A program made the translations under genes and the position numbers. From assembly GCF_018279705.1 (NCBI RefSeq), contig NZ_CP036498.1, positions 4,171,001 to 4,235,000 on the forward strand: a stretch of 64,000 nucleotides of DNA. The letters are read 5' to 3'. Below, in pieces: positions 1-8,969 of this stretch. The stretch is from Tardiphaga alba (GTDB taxonomy: Bacteria; Pseudomonadota; Alphaproteobacteria; Rhizobiales; Xanthobacteraceae). Each line of letters begins with the position of its first letter. Position 1 is the first letter of the stretch. The notes under the pieces are model-generated. The model was not told where the DNA came from. It made no database searches and saw nothing but the letters and a program-made list of their open reading frames with translations.

Positions 1-89
1 ATGACAACGACATCGCCTGCCGCGTAACCACGAAGCGAGGCGACATCACGCGTGAGTTGATCGCCGAGTACGAGGCGCAAGCGTGTCAC
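1..89 (-). CDS. cryptochrome/photolyase family protein, N-terminal fragment (cut by window start)
   Basis: Only about 29 residues are visible, running off the left edge. The reading frame from a GTG at 89 begins with Leu-Arg-Leu-Val-Leu-Gly-Asp-Gln-Leu, the typical first beta strand of the cryptochrome/deoxyribodipyrimidine photolyase-related (FeS-BCP, PhrB-like) family. The GTG overlaps the stop of the upstream DUF2256 gene (GTGA, 86-89), which implies translational coupling. In alphaproteobacteria DUF2256 proteins are often encoded next to this photolyase type, which supports the call. The FAD and iron-sulfur regions lie outside the window. The short visible length is the main source of doubt. 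Confidence 0.6.
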   Translation of the reverse strand, partial: MTRLRLVLGDQLTRDVASLRGYAAGDVVV

Positions 90-271
90 GAGCGGACACC
101 GCCAGCCAACGCGACCCCGGACGCCTTGCGGCGCAAATCACCCTTGCAGCGATCCGAGCAGGTTTTCACCTGCTCCCAGTCGCGCGCCCATTTTTTGCGC
201 CACGCAAATGGCCGGCCACACGCCGCACAGATCTTTTGCGGCAGATCGGCCTTGCGGCGCATCTTCGACAT
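86..271 (-). CDS. DUF2256 small zinc-binding-like protein
   Basis: A 61-residue basic protein with four cysteines, at residues 15, 18, 38 and 42 (CxxC ... CxxxC), around a Pro-Phe-Ala-Trp-Arg-Lys-Lys-Trp core. This is the diagnostic pattern of DUF2256, a short zinc-ribbon-like family with no established biochemical role. Its stop codon overlaps the GTG start of the downstream photolyase-like gene, so the two are probably one transcript. The residue pattern is clear although the gene is short. The function is unknown; a role in photolyase/cryptochrome maturation or DNA binding would be inference from gene order only. Confidence 0.85.
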   Translation of the reverse strand: MSKMRRKADLPQKICAACGRPFAWRKKWARDWEQVKTCSDRCKGDLRRKASGVALAGGVRS

Positions 272-424
272 TGAACCCGACCCGTTTCGTCAATTCCGGA
301 ACGGTGATCAATAGCCTCCATCGGCTCAGGTTCCATCATGTTGCGGCGACATATGGAACCGCGGGCGGCCGGCATCCCGTGGATACCGGCCGCACCCAAG
401 AATATCGAACCGGAGCGCGGCGCC

Positions 425-1219
425 TCAGTTCCGATAGGACGGATCGGCCCGGTCCAGCTTGCGCAGCAGCGCCGGCCAGGCGAGCTCGCCGCTGAGGCCG
501 GGGACATTGTCGCGCGGCTTCATGCGGTCATAGGTGTCTTGCAGCACATGCTGCGGCGGGGTCACCAGCTTGGTGTTGCATGACAGCGCCGCGACCTGCA
601 CCTCGCAGGCGCGCTCCATGCGAAACAGCACGTTGAAGGCCGACGCAATCGTCTTGCCGACCACGAGCAAGCCGTGATTGCGCAGCACCATCGCCTCGTG
701 ATCGCCGAGATGGGCGATCAGCCTTTCGCGCTCTTCGGGATTGTCGGCGATCCCCTCGAAATCATGATAGGCGACGTGAAGGAAGCGCATGCAGGTCTGC
801 GCCACCGGCAGCAGGCCGCATTCCATCGCCGACACCGCCATGCCCGCCACCGTATGGGTATGCGCGACGCAATCGACATCGTGACGCGCCATATGGATCG
901 CGCTGTGAATGACAAAGCCGGCTGCGTTCACGCTGTAGTCGGAGGCATTGAACAGCGTGTTGCCATCAAGGTCGATCTTGACGAGGCTCGACGCATCGAT
1001 CTCCTCATAAAGCATGCCATAGGGATTGATGAGGAACTGATCCTCGGTCCCCGGCACGCGGCATGAGATATGGTTGGCGATCATCTCGGTCATGCCATAC
1101 ATCGCCGTGAGGCGATAACAGGCGGCAAGATTGACGCGCGATTGCCATTCCTCGGGGCTGACCTGCTCCTGCACGGAGCGGACGACCTTGACGGCGGGTG
1201 CACTGACAGCGGCGTTCAT
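425..1219 (-). CDS. class II aldolase/adducin family protein
   Basis: A 264-residue protein with the class II aldolase/adducin head-domain fold. Visible landmarks are NHIS near residue 49, the metal-binding His-Thr-His at 120-122, YHDFEG near 151 and RNHG near 180. The zinc-binding histidines expected of L-fuculose/L-ribulose-phosphate-type enzymes are present, so catalysis is plausible. The substrate cannot be read from the sequence. It lies 27 bases downstream of a Bug-type solute receptor on the same strand and is probably co-transcribed with it, which suggests catabolism of an imported carboxylate or sugar acid. Length is normal for the family. Confidence 0.88.
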   Translation of the reverse strand: MNAAVSAPAVKVVRSVQEQVSPEEWQSRVNLAACYRLTAMYGMTEMIANHISCRVPGTEDQFLINPYGMLYEEIDASSLVKIDLDGNTLFNASDYSVNAAGFVIHSAIHMARHDVDCVAHTHTVAGMAVSAMECGLLPVAQTCMRFLHVAYHDFEGIADNPEERERLIAHLGDHEAMVLRNHGLLVVGKTIASAFNVLFRMERACEVQVAALSCNTKLVTPPQHVLQDTYDRMKPRDNVPGLSGELAWPALLRKLDRADPSYRN

Positions 1220-1246
1220 GGATGTTCTCCCTTGTGTCGATAGCGG

Positions 1247-2221
1247 TCAGTCGACCGTGATATTTGCGTCGCGGATCAACTTGCCGAGACGCTCGCTTTC
1301 ACTCTTCACATGCGTATTCAGTTCGGCAGGCGTCATCGGCCAGGGCTGGTTGCCCATCGGGTCCATCTTCTTGGCGAATTCCGGCGTCTTGATCACCTTG
1401 TTGATGGCGGCGCTGAGCTTGTCCACCACCGGCTGCGGCGTGCCTGCCGGCGCGAACACGGCAAACCAGGTGGAGCCGACGATGCTCGGAAAGCCCAGTT
1501 CCTTGAAGGTCGGCACGTCGGGCAATTGCGGCAAGCGTTCTTCGGAGAGGACCGCGATGGCTTTGTAGAGGCCGGCATTGTGGTTCGGCACCGTATTGGT
1601 CAGCGCCTCCACATTGCTGTCGACCACGCCTGCGAGCAGATCGTTCATGGCCGGCGCGGCGCCGCGGTAATGCACATGCTGCAGCTTTACGCCGAGCCCG
1701 CGCGCCACGATCTCACCCATCAGATGCACGGTGCTGCCCGGCCCGTTGGTGGCGTTGTTGACCTTGCTGGGATTGGCCAGCGCATAGGTGCGGAATGCCG
1801 CAACATCCTTGGCCGGAAAATCCTTTTTCACATTGAAGGCGAACGGCACCTTCACCACCATGGCGACCGGCGCGAAGTCTTCGAGCTTGTATTTGATCGA
1901 GGCGAGCAGATGCGGATTGGTCGTGAATGTCGTCGCGGCCGCAAACAGCAGCGTGTAGCCATCCTTGTCCGCGCCCGCGACATATTGGGCACCGATGGAG
2001 GTCGAGGCGCCGCCGCGGTTTTCGATGATGACCTGCTTGCCGAGATCTGCGCTGAGCTGCTCGGTGAGTACGCGCGCGACAATGTCGGTTGTTCCGCCCG
2101 GCGGAAACGGCACGACCATCGTGATATTGCGGTCCGGATAGGTCTGCGCCGTCGCAGATAGACTGGAGACGGCCAGGGCCAGCGCAACACCGCCGTCCCG
2201 GAGAAACTTGCTTGCGCGCAT
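1247..2221 (-). CDS. Bug-family tripartite tricarboxylate transporter substrate-binding protein
   Basis: A 324-residue exported solute receptor. A hydrophobic signal peptide ends at an Ala-x-Ala-type site before QTYPDRNITMVVPFPPGG, the classical first strand of Bug/TctC receptors (PFPPGGxxD). These periplasmic proteins bind carboxylates and deliver them to TctAB membrane subunits or act as sensors. No tctA/tctB genes are in the window, so this is an orphan receptor, as is common in Bradyrhizobium relatives. The ATG at 2221 was chosen because GGGAAGGGAG lies just upstream and the signal peptide begins there; the frame is open further upstream. The neighbouring class II aldolase gene may act on the ligand (inference). 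Confidence 0.9.
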   Translation of the reverse strand: MRASKFLRDGGVALALAVSSLSATAQTYPDRNITMVVPFPPGGTTDIVARVLTEQLSADLGKQVIIENRGGASTSIGAQYVAGADKDGYTLLFAAATTFTTNPHLLASIKYKLEDFAPVAMVVKVPFAFNVKKDFPAKDVAAFRTYALANPSKVNNATNGPGSTVHLMGEIVARGLGVKLQHVHYRGAAPAMNDLLAGVVDSNVEALTNTVPNHNAGLYKAIAVLSEERLPQLPDVPTFKELGFPSIVGSTWFAVFAPAGTPQPVVDKLSAAINKVIKTPEFAKKMDPMGNQPWPMTPAELNTHVKSESERLGKLIRDANITVD

Positions 2222-2399
2222 CGGCGCTCCCTTCCCTGTCACCATCGCGCCATTCGGCGTCGATCTTCGTGACGAGAAGTGTGGCACACCTCATGCGCGC
2301 CGCAAAGGCGCAGAGCGAGACAAGATCCCGCTCACATTTTCCGTACGACGATCATTCGCCGTGATGTGGATGCACATCACGGCGCCTCATGCACAACGA

Positions 2400-3869
2400 T
2401 TAGTGCGTGACGTGCGTCGCCGGCACCTTGCCGTCATTCCACTTGCCGTCGATGGCGCGCTCGATCTGCGCGGCCAGTTGCAACAGCAGCCCGTCATTGG
2501 CCTGGCGCGCCTGCGCCTGGATACCAAGCGGCAGGCCATGGTCCTGCGACGCCAGCGGCAGCGAGATGCCGGGGATGCCGCTGAGATTGGCCAGCGGCGT
2601 ATAGGCGAAGAACTTCCAGAGATTGGCGAACCAGTCATGCACCGACGGATTGTCGCTCATGGAGAGATATTCCGTGGTGCCGATCTTCGGCGTCGGCTTC
2701 GCGGTGATCGGCGTCAGGATGATGTCATATCGCTCGAAGAAATTGCCGAAGGCGCGTGACGTCGTATTGAATACCGCCTGCATCGCTGCACGTTCGGTAT
2801 AGGACGTGTTCACGCCCTCTTCCCAGATCTTGACATTGATCGGCTCCAGCAGCCCGGGCGTCGGCTTGTCTAGGCCGAGCCGCGCCAGATGGCCCGCGAT
2901 CACCTGCGCAAAGTTGCTGATATAGCAGGTCGTCTGCGCCGCGAAGGCCGCGCGGAAATCGACCTCGGGCACGGCCCATTCCACATGATGCCCCAGCACC
3001 TCGAGCATCTTGCCGACGCGCTCCAGCTCCGCCACGAATTGCGGCGTGGCTTTGTAGTCGCCCCATTCATGCGATAGCGCGATGCGCAGTTTGCCGGGAT
3101 CGCGCTTGATCAATTCGCTATAGGAATCTGCCGGCGACCAGAACGGCATGAACTCGCCGGGCGCGCCGCCGCGGCAATTGTCCACGAATGCGGCGGTGTC
3201 GCGCACCGTGCGCGTGGTGCAGCCCTGGATCGAGACCAGGCCGGAGAGATCCGACAAAGCCGGCGCCAGCGAATAGACACCGCGCGACACTTTCAGACCG
3301 ATGGTGCCGCAGACGCCGGCCGGAATGCGGATCGAGCCGCCGCCGTCGGTGGCGTGTGCGATCGGCAGCACGCCTGCGCCCACCATCGCCGTCGAACCTG
3401 CGGAAGACCCGCAGCTGGAATAATCGACGTTCCACGGATTGCGCGTGACATAGAACTTGTTTTCCGCCGAGCTGCACACGCCGAATTCCGGCGTGGTGCT
3501 GCGGCCGATGATATTGAGGCCGGCATTGCGGATCTTGCCGGTCAGGAAGCTGTCCTGCGCGGGGCGGTTGCCCTGCATGATCTGCGAACCGAATTCCTGC
3601 AGGCGCCCCTTCAGCGTCGGCCCAAGATCCTTCATCAGATACGGCACGCCGCCGAAGACGCCGTCCGGATTCATGCCGTCCTTGAGCGGATCGGCTACCA
3701 CGTCGTCGAACACCTCGACAACAGCATCGAGCGCGGGATTGGTTTTGGCGATGCCGGCTGCGGCTTGCGCCGCCAGTTCAGACGGCTTGAGCTCGCCCTT
3801 GCGCACGCGCTCGGCCAGCCCGACCGCATCGTGCTTCGCCCATTCGTCCCAGCTCATCGCCAAAGTCAT
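2400..3869 (-). CDS. amidase (amidase signature family)
   Basis: A 489-residue amidase-signature hydrolase. The Ser-cisSer-Lys triad is visible: Lys80 in VPYLMKD, the cis-Ser at about 155 in CGSSAG, and the nucleophile Ser at about 179 in DGGGSIRIPAG. The family hydrolyses amide bonds of varied small molecules; the true substrate is not evident. The frame stays open to 4319, but the upstream part is low-complexity read-through of an intergenic palindrome. The ATG at 3869 gives the usual family N-terminus; ATGs at 3878 and 3857 are alternatives. No partner gene gives context: the next gene upstream encodes an L,D-transpeptidase. Confidence 0.9.
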   Translation of the reverse strand: MTLAMSWDEWAKHDAVGLAERVRKGELKPSELAAQAAAGIAKTNPALDAVVEVFDDVVADPLKDGMNPDGVFGGVPYLMKDLGPTLKGRLQEFGSQIMQGNRPAQDSFLTGKIRNAGLNIIGRSTTPEFGVCSSAENKFYVTRNPWNVDYSSCGSSAGSTAMVGAGVLPIAHATDGGGSIRIPAGVCGTIGLKVSRGVYSLAPALSDLSGLVSIQGCTTRTVRDTAAFVDNCRGGAPGEFMPFWSPADSYSELIKRDPGKLRIALSHEWGDYKATPQFVAELERVGKMLEVLGHHVEWAVPEVDFRAAFAAQTTCYISNFAQVIAGHLARLGLDKPTPGLLEPINVKIWEEGVNTSYTERAAMQAVFNTTSRAFGNFFERYDIILTPITAKPTPKIGTTEYLSMSDNPSVHDWFANLWKFFAYTPLANLSGIPGISLPLASQDHGLPLGIQAQARQANDGLLLQLAAQIERAIDGKWNDGKVPATHVTH

Positions 3870-3973
3870 GCCGTGCATCCGTTCAACAAGGTTATTGCTG
3901 AACGAAGCGTAGGCCGCCGATGCGGGAACTGTAAACCAGTCGCACGCGAATGCATGGAGCCTATGCGAAGGAC

Positions 3974-4061
3974 CGTAGGGCGGATGAGCCGTAGGCGTAA
4001 TCCGCCATTCTTCGCCACATGCAATCGGTCGGCGGATGACGCTCCGCTCATCCGCCCTACG
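3974..4061. repeat. intergenic imperfect palindrome (GTAGGGCGGATGA family)
   Basis: The outer arms CGTAGGGCGGATGAG and CTCATCCGCCCTACG are inverted copies, with a second inner pair built on GGCGGAT / ATCCGCC. The element fills the gap between the amidase and L,D-transpeptidase genes. It belongs to the same general class as the elements near 25.4, 30.5, 31.5, 44.3 and 58.9 kb. It is probably a REP-like dispersed repeat that folds as a long hairpin in RNA and may stop or stabilise transcripts (inference). Confidence 0.75.
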
Positions 4062-4069
4062 TTTCAGCG

Positions 4070-5350
4070 CTAGCGCGTCACCGGCTCGGGTGACGGCTTC
4101 AGGAATGCCTTGATATCCGCCGATGCTTCGGTGAGTTGCGCGTCCTGGTCGTAGATGTCGTTGCGGAATTGCACGATGCCGTCGCGCGCCATCCAGGCGG
4201 TGAGATAGACCCACGCCACCGGCACCGACTTCGTCAGCTTCACGTCCTGACGCTGGCTGGTCGCGATCGCCGCATCGATCTGCGGGCGCTCCCAGTTTGG
4301 CGTATCCTTCAGCAGCCATGCCGCGAGATCGCGCACATTGTCGACGCGAGCGCAGCCATGGGAGTCAAAGCGATAATCATTCGCGAAAAGATTGCGCTGG
4401 TTGGTGTCGTGCATGTAGACCGCATAGGAATTCGGCATGTCGATGCGCACGCGGCCGAGCGCATTCCACTCGCCGGGGTCCTGCCGCACGGTGACATCGG
4501 GCACCTTGCTCTCGCTCCAGTCGATACTGGCGGGATCCAGCGCATTGCCGCGGCCATCCAGCACCTGCATATGCATGCGCGCGAGATAGCCGGGATCTTT
4601 TCGCATGCGCGCAGTGATCTCGTGCTTGGTGATCGACGACGGCACGGTCCAGGTCGGATTGAGATTGACGTTGTTGATCTGCGACGTGACCGTCGGCGAC
4701 GGCTTCTCGCTCTTGCCGACGATGACACGATAACGCCGCACGACCTTGTCGCCTTCGATAGCTTCGGCGAAAGCTGCGGGGATATTCACCACTACATAGC
4801 GTTCGCCGAATTTGAAGCCGATCGCCTGCATGCGCTGCAATGAGGCTTCCAGCTGCTGGATGCGCTTGTCCACCGGCACATTAAGCGCCGCCAGCGTCCG
4901 CGGACCGACCAGACCGGTGGCAAGCAAGCCGTTGCGCAGCTGGTAGCGCTTCACGCCGGCGATCAGCTCGTCATTATAGGGGCCGCTGCTTTCCACCGTG
5001 AACAGATCACCGGTGACCACGAGTCGACGCCGCAGCAATTCGACATCCGGCCCTTCCGCGCCGGCCGCATATTTGGCTTCGGCCGGGATCAGCGGCCAAC
5101 CGCCTTTCGCTGCGATCGCCCGGTAGCGCTTCAGCGCCTCTTCGGTCCGTTGCGCCGACTGCGGATCGAACACCGGCTCGCCATATTGCGCGAGAATGGC
5201 TGCCGAGCGTTGCTCCGGCGTCATGCTCTTGGCATCGATGATCGCATTGGCGTTCGGTGCCTTGGCGGGTGCGGCTGCAGGCGCCTGCGCGAAAGCCGTC
5301 GATGCACTCGCCGCCGTGGCGACGAGCATGGTGATGAACCGCAATGCCAT
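4070..5350 (-). CDS. L,D-transpeptidase, YcbB-like with peptidoglycan-binding domain
   Basis: A 426-residue exported enzyme. An N-terminal signal peptide (to about residue 21, Ala-Phe-Ala-Gln) is followed by a helical scaffold, a peptidoglycan-binding domain (Leu-rich repeat around the RNGLLATGLVGPRTL stretch, about residues 135-155) and an L,D-transpeptidase catalytic domain. The catalytic motif His-x-x...SHGCARV is present, with the cysteine at about residue 333. Such enzymes make 3-3 cross-links in periplasmic peptidoglycan or attach proteins to it. The next gene upstream on the same strand is a second, different L,D-transpeptidase, but the 126-base gap suggests a separate promoter is possible. 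Confidence 0.92.
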   Translation of the reverse strand: MALRFITMLVATAASASTAFAQAPAAAPAKAPNANAIIDAKSMTPEQRSAAILAQYGEPVFDPQSAQRTEEALKRYRAIAAKGGWPLIPAEAKYAAGAEGPDVELLRRRLVVTGDLFTVESSGPYNDELIAGVKRYQLRNGLLATGLVGPRTLAALNVPVDKRIQQLEASLQRMQAIGFKFGERYVVVNIPAAFAEAIEGDKVVRRYRVIVGKSEKPSPTVTSQINNVNLNPTWTVPSSITKHEITARMRKDPGYLARMHMQVLDGRGNALDPASIDWSESKVPDVTVRQDPGEWNALGRVRIDMPNSYAVYMHDTNQRNLFANDYRFDSHGCARVDNVRDLAAWLLKDTPNWERPQIDAAIATSQRQDVKLTKSVPVAWVYLTAWMARDGIVQFRNDIYDQDAQLTEASADIKAFLKPSPEPVTR

Positions 5351-5476
5351 TGTTCAAATCCGATGTTGTCGGCGCAATAACCCGAGCATGAAACGAAATG
5401 TTCACACTTTGATTAAGATCTGAACAAATGCGGTTACCGAGAGGTTAACACCCGCCGGCGTCGATGCGGCCCGGCC

Positions 5477-7021
5477 CTATTCCCACCAATTGCGCTGATA
5501 CATCGGGCGTTCGTTCTGGCCGCTGCGACGGCGCATCGCATTGCCCTGCGGGGCACGCTCGCGCGGGAAGAACATGCTGCTGAAACCATCGTCGTAATAG
5601 CCATCATCGCTCGCCACATCCATCCGCGGCGTCGGTACGCGGGTGACGAAGCCACCTTGCGGGTGGTTGTTCAGCACGGTGACGAACTCGGTGCGATAAT
5701 TGGTTTCGGCGCTCAGCGGCTCATCCGAAATCACGATCGAGGAACGCGGCAACGCGGTCGGCCCGATCCGGTCCAGCACCTCCTGCGGAATGGTGATGCG
5801 GTCGAGCGCGGACTTGGCGTCGTCGCCATCGTCGATGCTCACCGCGCTCCAGCGCAGGCCTGCGCCGTCACGCGCCATGGCCGTGAACACGTGGGTGCCG
5901 ATCGGCTTGCCGGGATCGCGGATCGTCACAGGCACCTCGATGCTGAAGTCGTAAACCTCACCGCCGCCATCGGGCGCCGGCTTGTGCGTGTTGCGGCGAA
6001 CATAGAGTTTCTGCGTTTCACGGCTGATATAGATCGAGACCGGCTCGGCAGCGAGTTTTGCGTCGGTGGCCGCTGTGGCCGTGGCGAGTTTCCTAGCGTC
6101 GGCAGCCTTTAGCGCATCCTTGGCCGCAGCGGCAGCATCGAGCTTCGCTGTCGTGTCGGCCTTGGTCGCCTCGAGCTGTGTCGCGAGGTCTGCCGCCTTC
6201 GCAGCCGCTTTCTTCTGCGCATCTTCAGCGCGTGCCTTCGCCTGATCGGTCGCGGCTGCGGCCAACGCCTTGTCGGCAGAAGCGAGCTGGGCATCGGCAC
6301 GGGTCTTGGCGAGTTCCAGCTTGCGCAGCGCAGCCGGCAGCGGCTTCGCCTCGCGCGCCGTCGTCGCGGCCAGTTTCTTCGCCTCGGCTGCAGCAGTGGC
6401 AGCCTCAGCCGCCTCGCGCGTCGCCGTCTCGGCACGCGCCGGCACCGCCGCGATGATCTCGGCCTTCGGCACCAGCAGTGCGGGGTGAGCGATATCCATC
6501 GGCGCCGTATCGATCGGCGAGACGATCACGCGCATTCCGATGCGCGTCTTGTCGAACATCTTGTCGGCGAAACCATAAGGCATGCGCACGCAGCCATGCG
6601 AGGCGGCATAACCGGGCAGCGGGCCGCCATGCAGCGCCACACCGTTCCAGGTGATGCGCTGCATGTTCGGCATATGCGCATCGTCATACATGTTGGAGCG
6701 GTGATCCTTGTTTTTCTCCAGGATCGCAAACACGCCGGACGGCGTTTCGCGTCCACCGACGCCGGTGGAGACCGGCGCACGCGCGATCCAGCCTTCGGCG
6801 TCGTAGAACGTCACCTGCTGGCTCTTGATCGACACGATCGCCATGATCGGCTCGCCGGCATTGCGCGGCGCCATCGCCTCGACGACCTTGGCCGGTCGCG
6901 CCTGCTTGGCGGGGGCAGCAAAGGCCGGCGCCGCAGCCATCGCTGCCAGCGCCATCACGGCGGAGACCGTCCAGCACCGCGTCGCCACGGTGAGATGCGT
7001 CGTCGCCAACCGATTTGTCAT
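5477..7021 (-). CDS. L,D-transpeptidase (ErfK/YbiS type) with Ala-rich coiled coil and C-terminal extension
   Basis: A 514-residue exported protein. The ATG at 7021 is chosen because a Sec signal peptide follows (cleavage near Ala-Phe-Ala-Ala, residue 36) and TGGGG lies upstream; in-frame starts further up lack a signal peptide. The catalytic domain spans residues 55-170 with HGGPLPGYAASHGCVRMP (Cys144). Residues 186-320 are an Ala/Lys/Glu-rich, heptad-like coiled coil. A second beta-rich domain follows, ending in a disordered Tyr/Arg/Trp tail. The coiled coil may span the periplasm or bind other envelope proteins (inference). It differs from its neighbour, which carries a peptidoglycan-binding domain instead. 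Confidence 0.9.
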   Translation of the reverse strand: MTNRLATTHLTVATRCWTVSAVMALAAMAAAPAFAAPAKQARPAKVVEAMAPRNAGEPIMAIVSIKSQQVTFYDAEGWIARAPVSTGVGGRETPSGVFAILEKNKDHRSNMYDDAHMPNMQRITWNGVALHGGPLPGYAASHGCVRMPYGFADKMFDKTRIGMRVIVSPIDTAPMDIAHPALLVPKAEIIAAVPARAETATREAAEAATAAAEAKKLAATTAREAKPLPAALRKLELAKTRADAQLASADKALAAAATDQAKARAEDAQKKAAAKAADLATQLEATKADTTAKLDAAAAAKDALKAADARKLATATAATDAKLAAEPVSIYISRETQKLYVRRNTHKPAPDGGGEVYDFSIEVPVTIRDPGKPIGTHVFTAMARDGAGLRWSAVSIDDGDDAKSALDRITIPQEVLDRIGPTALPRSSIVISDEPLSAETNYRTEFVTVLNNHPQGGFVTRVPTPRMDVASDDGYYDDGFSSMFFPRERAPQGNAMRRRSGQNERPMYQRNWWE

Positions 7022-7217
7022 GCAATGCCCCAGTGAAATGCTGTCGAATGCGAGTTTTGCAAATGTTGATTGCGATTTCATCAATTCGCCGCCGGCGTCC
7101 ACATCAAACGCAGCCCGGGCCGTATTGTGACCGATGGATCATCATATCGGCCCTGGCCGCGCCGGAAAGATGGCCGACTGCCACACCCCGGTTGTTCCGC
7201 AATCCGCCACCGCAACC

Positions 7218-7955
7218 TCACGCCGCTAGCGACTTCTCGGCGATGGACAGCCATTCGGCCTGCGCCTTGCGGGCGAATTTGGGCGCGCGCTTCATCTGCA
7301 CCACGAACTCCGCGAACACGACCTTCGCTTCAGAGGTGCGGCCCAGCGCATGCAGCAACTGGCCATAGCGAACATTCGCCTCGGCGCTCGATGCATAACG
7401 CAGCAGCGCTTCATATTCGCCGAGCGCCTCGTCGGTTCGCCCCGCCTCCGTTAGCGCCCGGGCATAAAGCAGGTGCGCGTCCGCAGATTCGAAATCCGGC
7501 CACTGCGTCTGCAACGCGTCGAGCGTCGCGATCGCATCCAGCGGACGCCTGGCGCCGAACTGCGCCCTGGCCTTGGCGAGCGCGTATTTGGGGTCATGGC
7601 CGAGCGGCAGTGTGAGGATATGCGCGTAGTGCTGTACGGCTTCGTCGAACCGGCCGATCTCGAGGCATTCGGCCGCCAGTGCGGCGCGATTGGCGATCGT
7701 ATCGGCGGAAGCGAGCTGATCGGCCAATCCGCGATAGGTCTTTTCGGGATCGATGCGCTTGGCGACATTGCGGCGCGCCTGCTGCGCGGTACGGCCGCCA
7801 AAGATTTCCGGCAGCAGCTCGATCAGTACATAGGCGACCGCGCCGGCCACCGGCACCATCAGGATGATATAGGCCCATGGCTGCATCCGCCCGGTGCGGG
7901 CAGCGTGCCAGACAAGCATGATATCGAGCAGAATAATGACCAGAGCCAGCGGCAT
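7218..7955 (-). CDS. TPR-repeat inner-membrane protein
   Basis: A 245-residue protein. Two hydrophobic segments (about residues 1-18 and 27-48) place it in the inner membrane. They are followed by four or five degenerate tetratricopeptide repeats, seen as recurring Ala-Leu-Ala / Gly-Arg-x-Asp-Glu-Ala patterns (e.g. GRFDEAVQHYA, GRTDEALGEYEALL). TPRs mediate protein contacts; no enzyme domain is present. The start at 7955 has GAGGGGA upstream and begins directly with the first membrane segment. It sits downstream of purQ on the same strand with a gap of about 110 bases. Similar short TPR membrane proteins are common in Bradyrhizobiaceae, without a known job. Confidence 0.8.
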   Translation of the reverse strand: MPLALVIILLDIMLVWHAARTGRMQPWAYIILMVPVAGAVAYVLIELLPEIFGGRTAQQARRNVAKRIDPEKTYRGLADQLASADTIANRAALAAECLEIGRFDEAVQHYAHILTLPLGHDPKYALAKARAQFGARRPLDAIATLDALQTQWPDFESADAHLLYARALTEAGRTDEALGEYEALLRYASSAEANVRYGQLLHALGRTSEAKVVFAEFVVQMKRAPKFARKAQAEWLSIAEKSLAA

Positions 7956-8068
7956 GAGCGTCCCCTCAGGCAAGCATTGAAACGCACGCACCGGAACCGC
8001 CGGTGACGTGTCATCCTATGCCGTGATGGACGCAGCGAAATGACGCTGGGTTCAAACGCGCAGTGCAG

Positions 8069-8770
8069 CTATGCAGCGCGCGACAGATGGGCGGCGAGGC
8101 CGGTGAAGAGACCGCGGCCGTCGGTGTTGCCCATGATGTCTTCGACGTGGTTTTCCGGATGCGGCATCATGCCGAGGACATTGCCGTTCTCGCTGACGAT
8201 GCCGGCAATCGAAGCAGCGGCGCCGTTGATATTATGCAAGTCGCCGACATCGCCGGTGGGCGAGCAATAGCGATACAGCACGCGGCCATCGCCTTCGAGG
8301 CGCTTCAGCGTCTCGGCATCCGCCGTGTAGTTGCCCTCGCCATGGGCGACGGGAACGCGGATCACCTGCCCCGCATTGTAACCGCGGGTGAAAGGCGTAT
8401 CCGAACGTTCGACGCGCAGATGCACGTCCTGGCAGATAAACTTCAGACGCGCATTGCGCATCAGGATGCCCGGCAGGAGGCCGCTCTCGCACAGGATCTG
8501 AAAACCGTTGCAGACGCCAAGCACGAGGCCACCATCCGCCGCAAACTTGCGCACCGCATCCATCACCGGCGAGCGTGCCGCGATGGCGCCACAGCGCAGA
8601 TAGTCGCCATAGGAGAAGCCGCCGGGAACGACGACCAGATCGGTGCCATCAGGCAGCGTCGTGTCGGTGTGCCAGACCATCTTGGACTCGGTGCCCGACG
8701 CCAGCTTGAGCGCCCGCGCCATGTCGCGCTCGCGATTGATTCCGGGGAAGACGAGGACGGCGGATTTCAT
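8069..8770 (-). CDS. purQ: phosphoribosylformylglycinamidine synthase, glutaminase subunit PurQ
   Basis: A 233-residue class I glutamine amidotransferase. The nucleophile is Cys87 in GVCNGFQ, and the His/Glu partners are at about 204 and 206 in HPENH. It supplies ammonia for the fourth step of de novo purine synthesis, as part of the PurS-PurQ-PurL (FGAM synthase) complex in the cytoplasm. Its start overlaps the end of a 64-residue coiled-coil gene (8767-8770), so translation is coupled. purS and purC lie upstream in the same operon. purL is not in the window. Confidence 0.97.
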   Translation of the reverse strand: MKSAVLVFPGINRERDMARALKLASGTESKMVWHTDTTLPDGTDLVVVPGGFSYGDYLRCGAIAARSPVMDAVRKFAADGGLVLGVCNGFQILCESGLLPGILMRNARLKFICQDVHLRVERSDTPFTRGYNAGQVIRVPVAHGEGNYTADAETLKRLEGDGRVLYRYCSPTGDVGDLHNINGAAASIAGIVSENGNVLGMMPHPENHVEDIMGNTDGRGLFTGLAAHLSRAA

Positions 8771-8961
8771 GGCGAAAGAGCTTCCTTGGATGGTCTGTAC
8801 GAAGCTCTGGCCGCATCAATGCGTTGCCGCCAAAGCTCTGCTTCGTAATTTATCGTTCGCAGCAAGACGAGATTTTCGTCAAGCTTTGCATCAAGACGAT
8901 CGAGGTCATCCAAGACTTCGCACAACAGATCGAAAACCTGCTGGTTGGTGACTTCGCTCAT
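8767..8961 (-). CDS. small coiled-coil protein between purS and purQ
   Basis: A 64-residue acidic, helical protein with heptad-like Leu/Val spacing in its first half ([20 protein letters not shown]), consistent with a short coiled coil. It overlaps the purQ start by four bases (ATGA) and follows a related 79-residue gene with an eight-base gap. Operon embedding and overlap argue that it is translated. I do not recognise a named family. It may be a diverged relative of its neighbour. No catalytic motif is visible; a structural or regulatory role in FGAM synthase is speculation. Confidence 0.7.
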   Translation of the reverse strand: MSEVTNQQVFDLLCEVLDDLDRLDAKLDENLVLLRTINYEAELWRQRIDAARASYRPSKEALSP

Positions 8962-8969
8962 GATCGCCG

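Noticed and set aside
1..314. A plus-strand open frame from the window start
   Set aside because: It runs antisense to the DUF2256 gene and the photolyase start, both of which show family motifs on the minus strand.
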